This document shows positions 1 through 7,845 of a stretch of DNA of 64,000 nucleotides, in pieces (positions within the stretch are counted from its first letter, which is position 1; the number at the start of each line of letters is the position of its first letter). A program made the translations under genes and the position numbers. The notes under the pieces were generated by a model. The model saw nothing but the letters and a program-made list of their open reading frames with translations. It had not been told where the DNA came from and searched no databases. Source of the stretch: Neobacillus rhizophilus. Its GTDB lineage: Bacteria; Bacillota; Bacilli; Bacillales; Cytobacillaceae. The stretch spans positions 708,103-772,102 of the forward strand of contig NZ_JAGYPF010000002.1 of the NCBI RefSeq assembly GCF_018343535.1. Reading direction: 5' to 3'.

Positions 1-1
1 T

Positions 2-739
2 CCGCCGCATTTTCAAAAGACTCAGGAGGAGAATCCCGATTTTTCCTACCTGTCGCAAACAGGCTTTGGCATTCACGGCTACCACTCCCATTTATTGCCG
101 GAAGACGACCGGAGAAAATTAGTGGCGAACTATTATGGCATGGTTAGTTTCATGGATAAGTATATTGGTAAGATTCTAGATATGCTTGATGAAATGGGAA
201 TTGCCGATCAAACCATCGTTGTTTTTACAACAGATCATGGCCATTTCTTTGGTCAGCATGGGCTGCAGTATAAAGGCGGGTTCCATTATGAAGATTTAAT
301 CAAGCTGCCGTTTATTGTCCGCTATCCGGGGCAAGTGCCAGCACAAAAAGAATCTCAAGCCCTGCAATCGCTGGTTGATTTGGCGCCGACCTTTTTATCA
401 TTAGCCGGTCTTCCTATTCCGCCAATTATGTCCGGTGAAAACCAAAAGGATGTCTGGTTTGGCAGCCAGGAAAACGCAAGAGATCATATTCTGTGCGAAT
501 TCCGCCATGAACCAACGACCATTCATCAAAAAACATACGTGGATGAACGATATAAAATAACGATCTACTATCGGCAAACCTATGGAGAAATGTTTGACCT
601 GCAGGAGGACCCAAAGGAATTAAACAATTTATGGGACCATCCTGACTATCAAGATTTGAAAAAAGAGCTTCTATTAAAATATGCCTGGGCAGAACTGCAT
701 AAAGAGCAGATGCCGATGCCAAGAATTTCACATGCATAG
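2..739 (+). CDS. Sulfatase, C-terminal part (5' end outside window)
   Basis: C-terminal part of a type I sulfatase of the alkaline-phosphatase superfamily. The frame is open from base 2, so the N-terminus, including the C/S-x-P-x-R formylglycine site, lies outside the window. Visible family features are the metal-site segment TTDHGHFFGQHG (about residue 80 of the visible part), then KGGFHYEDLIKLPFIVRYPG, and a C-terminal region ending MFDLQEDPKELNNLWDHPDY, typical of S1-family sulfatases. It would hydrolyse a sulfate ester, probably on a carbohydrate. A radical-SAM sulfatase maturase begins 40 bases downstream, so enzyme and activator look co-transcribed. Substrate cannot be told. An internal TTG at 95 is not the start. 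Confidence 0.9.
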   Translation, partial: PPHFQKTQEENPDFSYLSQTGFGIHGYHSHLLPEDDRRKLVANYYGMVSFMDKYIGKILDMLDEMGIADQTIVVFTTDHGHFFGQHGLQYKGGFHYEDLIKLPFIVRYPGQVPAQKESQALQSLVDLAPTFLSLAGLPIPPIMSGENQKDVWFGSQENARDHILCEFRHEPTTIHQKTYVDERYKITIYYRQTYGEMFDLQEDPKELNNLWDHPDYQDLKKELLLKYAWAELHKEQMPMPRISHA

Positions 740-779
740 GGACTAGACCATACATTCACACATGAAGGAGATTAATATA

Positions 780-2036
780 ATGGTACAATCCTGTTTAACT
801 TCCCAGCAACATAGCCATATCGGTGTCATGTGGAAAACCGTTTCCGAGGCGTGCAATCTGGCTTGTGATTATTGCTATTATAGTAGCTGCGGCGGCCAGC
901 CTGGGAAAATTGACAAGATCGATCCAGCCATCCTTGAAAAATTCATCAAGGAATATATGGCGCTAACCAACGGGGTCGCCTCCTTTGCCTGGCAGGGAGG
1001 GGAACCCCTGTTAGCCGGCTTGGATTTTTTTAAACAGGTTGTTTTTTTACAGGCAAAATACGCCCCGAAGAATACCATCATCAGCAACTCACTGCAAACA
1101 AATGCGACGCTGATTACCGAGGAATGGGCAAGATTTTTTAAACAGTACAATTTCCTCATCGGTGTCAGTCTTGATGGCCCAAATGAAATCAATGATGCGA
1201 GAAGGGTGACTGGCCACGGGAAGGGAAGCTTTGACCGGGTCATGCGGGGAATTGACCATTTACGGAATAATCAGGTCGATTTTAATATCCTGACGGTCAT
1301 TCATCAAGACAATGTGGGGAAAGCGAAAGAGCTGATGGAATTCTATCAGCAAGAGGGCTTTAACCATGTGCAGTTTATCCCGTGTATGGATTTTCGGGCG
1401 CAGGAGCCGAATAAACCGGGGCAATATTTGGTTACTCCGAAACAATACGGTCAGTTTTTATGTGAGGCATTCGACATCTGGTATAACGACGGCAACCCGA
1501 ACAGGTCCGTCCGCTTCTTTGATAACATATTGAGTGCCTATTTGCATCAGGAGGCGGAATTATGTATCCACCGTCAGACGTGCCCGAAAACGATGATTCT
1601 AGAACAAAATGGCGACGCCTATCCGTGCGATTTTTATATTAATGATGATTATAAGCTTGGGAATGTTGGCAGGGATTCGCTAGAGGATATCCTAAATAGT
1701 CCGAAATATGATGATTTTCTTGGATTGAAGCCTGCTTTGCCCGATAAATGCAAAAGCTGTGAGTTCTTAAAGCTATGCCATGGCGGCTGTCCAAGAAATC
1801 GTGCTTGGAGCCAAGCCGATGAGACGGTGAATCCAGATTATTTCTGTGAAAGCTATATGAAAGTCTATAAGCATGGGCATGAACGAATGGAAAGATTGGC
1901 TGAGAATATCAAACTACAGTGGCTTCGAAATCATCTTAAAGCCGGCCGTCCAAAGCCCGAGCGAAATGACTTCTGCCTGTGCGGCAGCGGGAAGAAATTC
2001 AAAAAATGCTGTGAAAAGTTTGTTCAAATGGTGTAA
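780..2036 (+). CDS. Anaerobic sulfatase-maturating enzyme (radical SAM/SPASM) with SEC-C tail
   Basis: Radical SAM enzyme that oxidises the active-site Cys or Ser of a sulfatase to formylglycine. The N-terminus carries the CxxxCxxC cluster motif as CNLACDYCYY. The C-terminal half has SPASM cysteines (CIHRQTC, PCDFY, CKSCEFLKLCHGGCPRNR) for two auxiliary Fe-S clusters. The last 25 residues add a zinc-binding SEC-C-type motif, CLCGSGKKFKKCC, an unusual extension for the family. I chose ATG 780 rather than ATG 762 because GAAGGAG at 764-770 is 9 bases from it. The gene directly follows the sulfatase it presumably activates and precedes a TSUP exporter. The family assignment is secure; the role of the SEC-C tail is unknown. 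Confidence 0.93.
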   Translation: MVQSCLTSQQHSHIGVMWKTVSEACNLACDYCYYSSCGGQPGKIDKIDPAILEKFIKEYMALTNGVASFAWQGGEPLLAGLDFFKQVVFLQAKYAPKNTIISNSLQTNATLITEEWARFFKQYNFLIGVSLDGPNEINDARRVTGHGKGSFDRVMRGIDHLRNNQVDFNILTVIHQDNVGKAKELMEFYQQEGFNHVQFIPCMDFRAQEPNKPGQYLVTPKQYGQFLCEAFDIWYNDGNPNRSVRFFDNILSAYLHQEAELCIHRQTCPKTMILEQNGDAYPCDFYINDDYKLGNVGRDSLEDILNSPKYDDFLGLKPALPDKCKSCEFLKLCHGGCPRNRAWSQADETVNPDYFCESYMKVYKHGHERMERLAENIKLQWLRNHLKAGRPKPERNDFCLCGSGKKFKKCCEKFVQMV

Positions 2037-2059
2037 CTTTCCTAATTGGGGGAATGAAA

Positions 2060-2878
2060 ATGGATCTAACAACTGGCTTCTTGCTTTTACTGATTGGGAT
2101 CCTGGCTGGAGGTTATGGAACGATTGTCGGTGCCGGGGGCGGATTTATTTTCGTGCCGGCACTGCTGCTGTTATTTAAAATGGAGCCTGCGATCGCTGCG
2201 GGTTCAGGACTTATAATCGTGTTAATTAATTCTTTGTCTGGTGTGGTTGGTTACGCCAAGCAAGAGAAGATTCAATATCGAACGGGGCTTACGCTCGCTA
2301 TTGGTGCCTTGCCTGGTTCCTTTCTTGGGGTCTGGCTGCTCCAACTTTATTCATCTAGTTATTTCTATGTGATATTTGCTACCCTGTTGGTTGGATTGGG
2401 TATCTTTTTATTTACCAAAAATCTCCCGGAAAAATTAAAAAGACATCAGCCTTCTGATGGGGATGCATACATAGCGCCAGGTGATTCTAGCGGAAATGGG
2501 GAGGTAGATAAAGAAGATGGCCGTTTGTTCGAAAAATGGCTGATCCCGCTCGGTTTAGTCATCGGCATTTTATCCAGTTACCTAGGAATTGGCGGCGGCT
2601 GGCTTCTCGTACCCATCTTGATTTATGTATTTAAAGTACCTGCACACAATGCCGCTGCGACATCCATTTTTTCACTCTGTCTATATTCAACGATTGGTGT
2701 GATTGCGCAGCTATTCTACGGTCATGTCGATTGGACGTCTGTAATCTTTGGCGGCATCGGTGTCATCGTGGGCTCACAAATTGGTGTACTGCTTTCTCAA
2801 AAAATCCCAGGCAAGGTAATCATTCAAATGCTGTCTGTACTATTAATATTTATTGGCGTTCGGATGTATTTTTCTTAA
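2060..2878 (+). CDS. TSUP-family (TauE/SafE) membrane transporter
   Basis: Integral membrane protein of about 272 residues in the sulfite exporter TauE/SafE family. The two homologous halves each show the glycine-rich signature (GTIVGAGGGFIFVPALLL near the N-terminus and YLGIGGGWLLVPILIY at about residue 180). They are joined by a hydrophilic loop around residues 130-155. About eight hydrophobic segments are visible. It follows the sulfatase maturase by 23 bases, so it may export sulfite, sulfate or a sulfonated product released by the sulfatase; that link is inference from position. ATG 2060 is preferred over 2054 because GGGGGA ends at 2053. A REP-like repeat begins 7 bases after the stop. 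Confidence 0.88.
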   Translation: MDLTTGFLLLLIGILAGGYGTIVGAGGGFIFVPALLLLFKMEPAIAAGSGLIIVLINSLSGVVGYAKQEKIQYRTGLTLAIGALPGSFLGVWLLQLYSSSYFYVIFATLLVGLGIFLFTKNLPEKLKRHQPSDGDAYIAPGDSSGNGEVDKEDGRLFEKWLIPLGLVIGILSSYLGIGGGWLLVPILIYVFKVPAHNAAATSIFSLCLYSTIGVIAQLFYGHVDWTSVIFGGIGVIVGSQIGVLLSQKIPGKVIIQMLSVLLIFIGVRMYFS

Positions 2879-2884
2879 AAAAAA

Positions 2885-2972
2885 GCATGGGGACGGGTCT
2901 CATGCATCAAAATTTTGAGGCATAAGAACCGTCCCCATGCATCTGAGGCATAAGAACCGTCCCCATGCATCA
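2885..2972. repeat. REP-like palindromic repeat cluster (GGGGACGG family)
   Basis: Three copies of a roughly 27-base unit: one as GCATGGGGACGGGTCTCATG and two inverted copies containing AAGAACCGTCCCCATGCATC. The outer copies can pair into a long hairpin. The last copy covers the stop codon (2970-2972) of the minus-strand EamA gene. The same family recurs near 9.7, 27.4, 41.7, 55.4 and 58.2 kb. Confidence 0.85.
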
Positions 2973-3872
2973 AACAGCTGCTTTCTGCATTGGCGGGGCG
3001 GCTTTTTGTTTTTTGCTCATGAAGAGGAAGACGCCGAGAAGGACAAGTAGTCCGCCGAATATTTGCCATCCGGAAAGCCGTTCGCCTAGTATAAAGATAG
3101 CCAAAATCGTACTGCCGACCGGTTCGCCGAGAATACTCATTGAAATGGTTGTGGCGTTTACATAGTTTAATAGCCAGTTATTAATCACATGGCTAAGGCT
3201 TGGCACAATGGCAAGCAGGAGGAAGATTCCCCATTCCTTTGCCGGATACCCCGTAAATGGCACACCGGTCCAAAGATTATAAATAACAAGTACAATCCCG
3301 GCACAGAGAAACACGCAAAAGCTGTAAATCCAGTGGGACATATTTTTCACAATCGTCTGCCCAATGAATAAATAGCCCACCACCGCGATGACGCTGAAAA
3401 AAGAGAGAATATCGCCGTGGATGGCATCGGCGCTTAAACCGAAATCTCCCCAGCCAATCATCATCGCTCCGACAATCGCAATGCCCATTGTGGCCAGCGC
3501 GGAAGCGGTCGTTCTTTCTTTAAAAAGAAAAAATCCGCCAACAAGTGAAATGAGCGGCTGAAGGGCGAGAATGATGGTCGAGCTTGCGACTGTTGTAAAC
3601 TTTAACGAGCCGAACCAAAGGGCAAAATGAAGGGCCAGAAAAACTCCGGAGAAAAAGAGCATGGCACCATTTTTGGAACTTATTTTTTTTAGCTCCCGGC
3701 GCTTTACCCAGACCATCGGGGCTAATAACAAACTGGCAAACAACATTCGGTACATACTTAAAATCGAAGCCGGCGCATCGGACCATTTTACAAAGATGGC
3801 CGAAAACGATATCGCGATAATGGAAATAGTGAGCGAAAGGCTGATTGTTTTTGAACTGATAGACTGTTTCAT
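2970..3872 (-). CDS. EamA/DMT-family transporter
   Basis: Drug/metabolite transporter superfamily protein of 300 residues with ten predicted membrane helices in two EamA repeats. The second repeat contains the typical stretch SILGEPVGSTILAIFILGE near residues 245-263, a family hallmark. The short tail KKQKAAPPMQKAAV is cytoplasmic. Start ATG 3872 has AAGGAAGGAAG just upstream. The substrate cannot be predicted; members export amino acids or metabolites. The gene is monocistronic and converges on the TSUP gene. Its stop codon lies inside a REP-like repeat, so the repeat forms its 3' end and may act as transcript terminus. Confidence 0.88.
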   Translation of the reverse strand: MKQSISSKTISLSLTISIIAISFSAIFVKWSDAPASILSMYRMLFASLLLAPMVWVKRRELKKISSKNGAMLFFSGVFLALHFALWFGSLKFTTVASSTIILALQPLISLVGGFFLFKERTTASALATMGIAIVGAMMIGWGDFGLSADAIHGDILSFFSVIAVVGYLFIGQTIVKNMSHWIYSFCVFLCAGIVLVIYNLWTGVPFTGYPAKEWGIFLLLAIVPSLSHVINNWLLNYVNATTISMSILGEPVGSTILAIFILGERLSGWQIFGGLLVLLGVFLFMSKKQKAAPPMQKAAV

Positions 3873-4004
3873 TGCTGCTTCCTTCCTTGATGGTGTTTTG
3901 AATGAACTCTCACAAATCTATTACCATTATCGCAGATATTGCCAGAAAATCGAAGTCCTATATTTTCCATGACCGAACGCCTCAAGGAAAACTTCAATGC
4001 TTTA

Positions 4005-4160
4005 TCAATAACAACTATTTAATTTCATTTTATGATAGGTAATCTTTCTTTCTAGCTTGCATTGCAATTCATGGTCAAGACAATCTTCGAGCAAAAGTTC
4101 ATGGTAGCGTACCCTGAACAGGTGCCATTCTTTTTTGAATTTAGATAACATTGTATTCAT
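4005..4160 (-). CDS. 51-residue basic protein preceded by a GEMM riboswitch
   Basis: Short ORF that I do not recognise. It begins MNTMLSKFKKEWHLFRVRYH and has 51 residues, rich in Lys, Arg, His and Leu, with two Cys near the middle and one near the end and no signal peptide or membrane span. The middle (residues 8-42) looks amphipathic and helical. ATG 4160 has AGGAG at 4173-4169, 8 bases away. It lies downstream of motB on the same strand, separated by a c-di-GMP-I riboswitch whose 3' flank contains CTCCT complementary to this AGGAG. A riboswitch feeding directly into a well-initiated ORF is the main evidence that it is a gene. Function unknown. A role in adjusting the stator or motility when c-di-GMP is high is a guess from position. 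Confidence 0.72.
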   Translation of the reverse strand: MNTMLSKFKKEWHLFRVRYHELLLEDCLDHELQCKLERKITYHKMKLNSCY

Positions 4161-4185
4161 TCCCATCACTCCTATTTTTTATTTT

Positions 4186-4311
4186 CATAAATCGCAGGAG
4201 CCGTATTCGGAAGCTGGCAAGCATGATTATTGGAGAATTTCCAATGACCTTAGCCCCTATAGCTTTGCGTCGCCATTTTTCAATGGGTTTGCCTTTATCG
4301 TACGATTTATG
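4186..4311 (-). promoter_or_regulatory. Cyclic di-GMP-I (GEMM-I) riboswitch, likely translational
   Basis: Read on the minus strand, the core is GGCAAACC, a stem capped by GAAA, then GGCGACGCAAAGC, a purine-rich GGGGCTAAGG and a second stem ending GCTTGCCAGCTTCCGA. This matches the GEMM-I aptamer, including a G at the position equivalent to G20 of the Vibrio Vc2 aptamer. CATAAATCG (plus 4303-4311) and CGATTTATG (plus 4186-4194) close the element with 9 perfect pairs. CTCCT (4196-4200) just inside that helix can pair with the AGGAG ribosome binding site at 4169-4173, which suggests translational control of the following 51-codon ORF. Formation of the closing helix should compete with that pairing, so ligand may turn expression on (inference). 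Confidence 0.88.
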
Positions 4312-4383
4312 GAATTACTACTATTTTGACGATGAACAACTTGTCCCAGCAAGTGTTTTCCTGTTTTTTATATTGGGAAAAAA

Positions 4384-5109
4384 TTATTCCTGGACTTTCA
4401 GAATCATGATATCTACCCTTCGGTTAGCTTGGCGGTGCTCCACCGTGTCATTCGGATACAGCGGCTTTTGCTCACCAAAGCCAGCAAATTGCAGTTTATT
4501 GGACGGGATGCCAATTTGCTCGAAAAAGTAAAGAACGGACAAAGCGCGGGCAGACGACAATTCCCAGTTCGACCTGAATGTGCCCCCGGTAATCGGGACA
4601 TTATCAGTGTGGCCCTCAATGCTGATAGGGTTTTGTACACCCTTAATCAAATCCAGCAAGCCACCCAGAATTGCAGGGGAATTTCCCTTCAATTCGGCGC
4701 TGCCGGACTCAAACAAAATGACATCCTTTAGGGAAAGCTTGATTCCCTTGGGCTCGTCCTGAACGGTGATGACCTTTTCCAACCCGCGTGCCTCGATATA
4801 GCTTTGGATATTCTCCATCAGGCTGTGCAATTTTTCATTCTCTTCCTGTTTCTTTTCCTCGCCGGCAGTTTTTTCAAGCGGCTTCACCGCAGGCGAACTG
4901 GCATTTTCTTTTAAAATTAAACTGCTTCCTTTACCGTTCAAAGCCGAATTCATCGAAATCATGATTTGCTGCAGCTTTTCCGAATTGATACTGCTCGAAG
5001 CAAACAGGACGATAAACAAAGCAAGCAGCAGGGTCAAAAGGTCCGCGTAAGGAATTAACCAGCTTTCGTCCATATGCTCATCACTGTCTTGCAGTCTCCG
5101 CTTCTTCAC
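4384..5109 (-). CDS. motB: Flagellar motor stator protein MotB
   Basis: Stator subunit that anchors the motor to peptidoglycan and lines the ion channel. One membrane helix at residues 15-42 contains the channel segment PYADLLTLLLALFIVLFASS with the essential Asp. After a charged linker there is an OmpA-type peptidoglycan-binding domain (residues 125-235) with SIEGHTDNVPI and RALSVLYFFEQIGI. The transmembrane sequence is like B. subtilis MotB rather than MotS, so proton driven is more likely. It follows motA after 62 bases with its own AGGAGG and ends 73 bases before the GEMM riboswitch on the same strand, so the three may share a transcript. Confidence 0.95.
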   Translation of the reverse strand: MKKRRLQDSDEHMDESWLIPYADLLTLLLALFIVLFASSSINSEKLQQIMISMNSALNGKGSSLILKENASSPAVKPLEKTAGEEKKQEENEKLHSLMENIQSYIEARGLEKVITVQDEPKGIKLSLKDVILFESGSAELKGNSPAILGGLLDLIKGVQNPISIEGHTDNVPITGGTFRSNWELSSARALSVLYFFEQIGIPSNKLQFAGFGEQKPLYPNDTVEHRQANRRVDIMILKVQE

Positions 5110-5171
5110 TGTCTAATTCCTCCTTTCATACACTTCCGTTGCTGGCCGCAATCATAACGCTACTCCCGGCC

Positions 5172-5963
5172 TTACAAACTTTCGACCTCTTTTACGACCA
5201 TTTCCTCCTGTTTCAAACGTGCCTTTGTTGGCAAATAAACAGCCAGCTTTCGTTCAATCAATTTAGGTGTTATCCCTTCCTGGATGGCAAGAAGTCCCTC
5301 CATCATCATCAGTTTCAGGTCTTGCTCTTTTTTAGCAATACGCTTCAGTTTATTGGAAATCGGATGCCAGAGGACATATCCAGAAAAAATCCCTAGCAGC
5401 GTCGCGATAAAGGCGGCGGCAATCGAGTGTCCGAGTTTGTCCATGTCCTGGAGATTTCCGAGTGCCGCAATTAAACCAACCACAGCACCCAAAACGCCTA
5501 GTGTCGGCGCGTACGTCCCCGCCTGGCTGAAGACGAGGCTGCCAGCCTTGTGCCGTTCGGACTCTGCTTCTAGCTCGCTGAACAAGATTTCCTCCATTTG
5601 GTCCCGGTCACTGCCGTCAATAATCATTTCAAGGCCATTTTTTAAAAAAGGATCCTCGACGGACTCGGCGATTTCCTCCAAAGCCAGTACGCCTTCGCGT
5701 CTAGCGACCATCGACCACTCCACCATCAACTCGATGACTTCGTCTTGGCTCGGCAGCTTTGGCTCAACAAAAGCAATTTTCAACAGCATCGGAATTTTTT
5801 TTATTTCACTCATGGGAAATGCGACAAACAAGGCAGAGATTGTTCCGCCAAAAATAATTATAAAGGCGGCGGGGTTCGCCAACGCTTCAAACGACGCGCC
5901 TTTTAATACCATTCCTACACCGATAGAAACGATAGCCAGAATCAAACCGATAAATGTCGTCAT
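5172..5963 (-). CDS. motA: Flagellar motor stator protein MotA
   Basis: Proton-channel stator subunit, 263 residues. Four membrane segments lie at about 4-22, 32-50, 150-170 and 180-200. The conserved TM3 stretch TYAPTLGVLGAVVGLIAALG and the TM4 stretch ending GIFSGYVLWHPISNKLK match Bacillus MotA closely. The cytoplasmic loop holds the charged ARREGVLALEE segment that touches FliG. ATG 5963 is preceded by AAGGAG. It is divergent from the yaaR-fliL-flhO transcript. The intergenic region (5964-6066) contains GTCGATAT on this strand, like a sigma-D -10, but no good -35. Confidence 0.95.
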   Translation of the reverse strand: MTTFIGLILAIVSIGVGMVLKGASFEALANPAAFIIIFGGTISALFVAFPMSEIKKIPMLLKIAFVEPKLPSQDEVIELMVEWSMVARREGVLALEEIAESVEDPFLKNGLEMIIDGSDRDQMEEILFSELEAESERHKAGSLVFSQAGTYAPTLGVLGAVVGLIAALGNLQDMDKLGHSIAAAFIATLLGIFSGYVLWHPISNKLKRIAKKEQDLKLMMMEGLLAIQEGITPKLIERKLAVYLPTKARLKQEEMVVKEVESL

Positions 5964-6066
5964 AAATTTCTCCTTTTCTAATGATTGCTAAAATTAATAA
6001 TTTATTGTAATTTAGTTTTACAAATATCGACAATCACAAACTTAAGCGTTTGGAAGGTGTATTCTC

Positions 6067-6507
6067 TTGAAAGTCAGTCCCGGATTTGGTGTTACAAACG
6101 ATAAAATGTTTTTTCAAAAAGAAACGAAGCAAGCTGAATCATCCTCATTTCAGCAGATTTTGACAGATTCAAAAACCAATTTGGTAAAAGAGCAGCTTAG
6201 CTCCCTTTTAGACGGGATTCAAAAGCAAGGGGAGCGATTGGTTCAGTCACGAACGGCCGCTGATCTTCAAAAATATAAAAAATTAATTCAATCCTTTTTG
6301 CAGGAAGTTGTAAAAAATGGCCTCTCTTTAGAAATAACGGATTCTTTCACGGCAATGAATAGGGGGAGGAGGCTAAAAATTATTAAAGAGATTGATAGAA
6401 ATCTGTTGGAGCTGTCGAAGAAAATTTTAGAAAAAGAGGATGCAAATATTCAATTGCTTGATAAGATAGGGGAAATCAAAGGCTTGTTAATCGACCTCTA
6501 TCTGTAA
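6067..6507 (+). CDS. YaaR-family (DUF327) protein
   Basis: A 146-residue, largely helical protein of the YaaR/DUF327 family, recognised from the core QKYKKLIQSFLQEVVKNG and the C-terminal KIGEIKGLLIDLYL. Its function is not established. In B. subtilis yaaR sits away from flagellar genes; here it heads a transcript with fliL and the rod genes, which suggests a flagellar link. It starts with TTG 6067, supported by GGAAGGTG about 8 bases upstream. It is divergent from motA. Confidence 0.82.
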   Translation: MKVSPGFGVTNDKMFFQKETKQAESSSFQQILTDSKTNLVKEQLSSLLDGIQKQGERLVQSRTAADLQKYKKLIQSFLQEVVKNGLSLEITDSFTAMNRGRRLKIIKEIDRNLLELSKKILEKEDANIQLLDKIGEIKGLLIDLYL

Positions 6508-6529
6508 TTTTGACACCAAAAGGATGAAA

Positions 6530-6937
6530 ATGATGAAAAAAATCCTAACGCTAAGTGTAGTTCTTGTGTTAATCATCGCGAGCGGTCTTTTTTACTATCA
6601 ATATCAAAAAAATAATCCTGTAAGCTCACAGGATAAGACGCTTGACCAGCTTGCTAATCAGACCATTCAAACGAAGCAAATCAGCACCAACCTTAATTCG
6701 GAAAACTTAATTCAAGTTCAGTTTTCGATTGAAATGGATTCCAAGAAAACGTTGAAGCAATCAGAAAAAATAAAGCCAATCATCGAAAGCGACATTATCA
6801 AGATTCTTTCTAAATCAAATAAAGACGATTTTAAGGATATCACGGCCTTCGAGGGAAAAATCAAAGACAAGCTTAACGAGCGGTTCTCTGATGGGAAAAT
6901 TAAGAACGTTTATACGACGGAACTATTAATCCAGTAA
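6530..6937 (+). CDS. fliL: Flagellar basal body-associated protein FliL
   Basis: Single-pass membrane protein with an N-terminal helix (MMKKILTLSVVLVLIIASG) and a C-terminal periplasmic-side FliL domain, which stabilises the stator-rotor interface. The domain is recognised by its size (about 135 residues), the ESDIIKILS segment and the end IKNVYTTELLIQ, which resembles the strand closing the FliL fold. ATG 6530 is preferred over 6524 because AAAGG ends at 6523; 6533 is also possible. In B. subtilis fliL precedes fliM; here it precedes the distal rod gene, so the gene order has been rearranged. Confidence 0.82.
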   Translation: MMKKILTLSVVLVLIIASGLFYYQYQKNNPVSSQDKTLDQLANQTIQTKQISTNLNSENLIQVQFSIEMDSKKTLKQSEKIKPIIESDIIKILSKSNKDDFKDITAFEGKIKDKLNERFSDGKIKNVYTTELLIQ

Positions 6938-6961
6938 ATTTTTTTAAAAGGGAGTATGACG

Positions 6962-7807
6962 ATGCTTAGAGGGATTGACACAGCGGCGTCCGGCATGATT
7001 GCCTTGCAAAGAAGGCAGGAGGCATTGACGAATAACTTAGCCAATATTGAAACACCCGGGTATAAAAAAGTGGATACGACTTTGCGCTCCTTCCCAGAGG
7101 TCCTGCTTGAGCGGATTCATGACTCTGGGAATGTCTCGAATCCGACAGGTTTCTCCTTAATCGGGTCGTTGCAGCAGGGGGTCTATGCGCAGGAAAATAT
7201 CTCAAGCTTTATGCAGGGGGACCTTGTGACCACGGACAATCCACTGGATGTGGCCATTGATGACCGTGCTTTGGCCATGGAAGATGGACAAAAGCCTGGG
7301 ATATTTTTTGCTGTCATGAACGGTGCGGGTGAGGTTCGCTATACCCGGAACGGTAGGTTCACCGTGGATGAGGCGGGTCAGCTTCGCACAACGGAGGGAT
7401 ATGCGGTGCTAAACCCTAATGGCCATCCAGTTCGGACGAGTGCGGAATTGGCTGGCGGCGATGTTTCTATTAGTGCGGACGGGGAGGTTATTCTTTATCC
7501 TGATGACCTTTCTAGGAGGACGGTTCTGGATCGGATTGGGCTTGTTTTGATCCAAAATCCTAATGACCTGATCAAGGAAGGAAACGGTCTGTTCAAGCTG
7601 GAGGGAGGCGGAAACCCGCCGCCGTTATTGAACGAATTGCCGGCCGGTGTGCAACTTCGCCATAAGATGATTGAAAAATCGAATGTCGACCCTACGATGA
7701 CAATGACGAACATGATGGAAAACGTCCGTATTTACGAAGCTAATCAGAAGGTCTTGCAGGCTTATGACAAATCTCTGGAGCTGTTGAATTCGATTGGTAG
7801 AGTATAA
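6962..7807 (+). CDS. flhO: Flagellar rod protein FlhO (FlgF-like)
   Basis: Rod protein secreted by the flagellar export apparatus, 281 residues from ATG 6962. The N-terminal rod signature is MLRGIDTAASGMIALQRRQE followed by LTNNLANIETPGYKK. The middle forms the FlgE/F/G-like beta domain (VRYTRNGRFTVDEAGQL). The C-terminal helix includes SNVDPTMTMTNMMENVRIYEANQK. The match is to B. subtilis FlhO, the FlgF counterpart. AAGGGAG at 6948-6954 gives good spacing to 6962 and none to ATG 6956. A 52-bp tandem repeat array separates it from its partner FlhP. Confidence 0.93.
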   Translation: MLRGIDTAASGMIALQRRQEALTNNLANIETPGYKKVDTTLRSFPEVLLERIHDSGNVSNPTGFSLIGSLQQGVYAQENISSFMQGDLVTTDNPLDVAIDDRALAMEDGQKPGIFFAVMNGAGEVRYTRNGRFTVDEAGQLRTTEGYAVLNPNGHPVRTSAELAGGDVSISADGEVILYPDDLSRRTVLDRIGLVLIQNPNDLIKEGNGLFKLEGGGNPPPLLNELPAGVQLRHKMIEKSNVDPTMTMTNMMENVRIYEANQKVLQAYDKSLELLNSIGRV

Positions 7808-7845
7808 TTTACACTGGTTTCTTATGGGGTTTTGTCGATTGTTTG

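Noticed and set aside
4151..4531. Plus-strand open frame of 126 codons
   Set aside because: It runs antisense through the riboswitch and into motB, has no ribosome binding site and resembles no protein.
6024..6052. Possible sigma-D promoter for motAB on the minus strand (GTCGATAT)
   Set aside because: The -10 matches well, but the -35 would be AACG or CAAA at non-ideal spacing (15-17), and the same bases resemble a 0A box. Not called as a feature.
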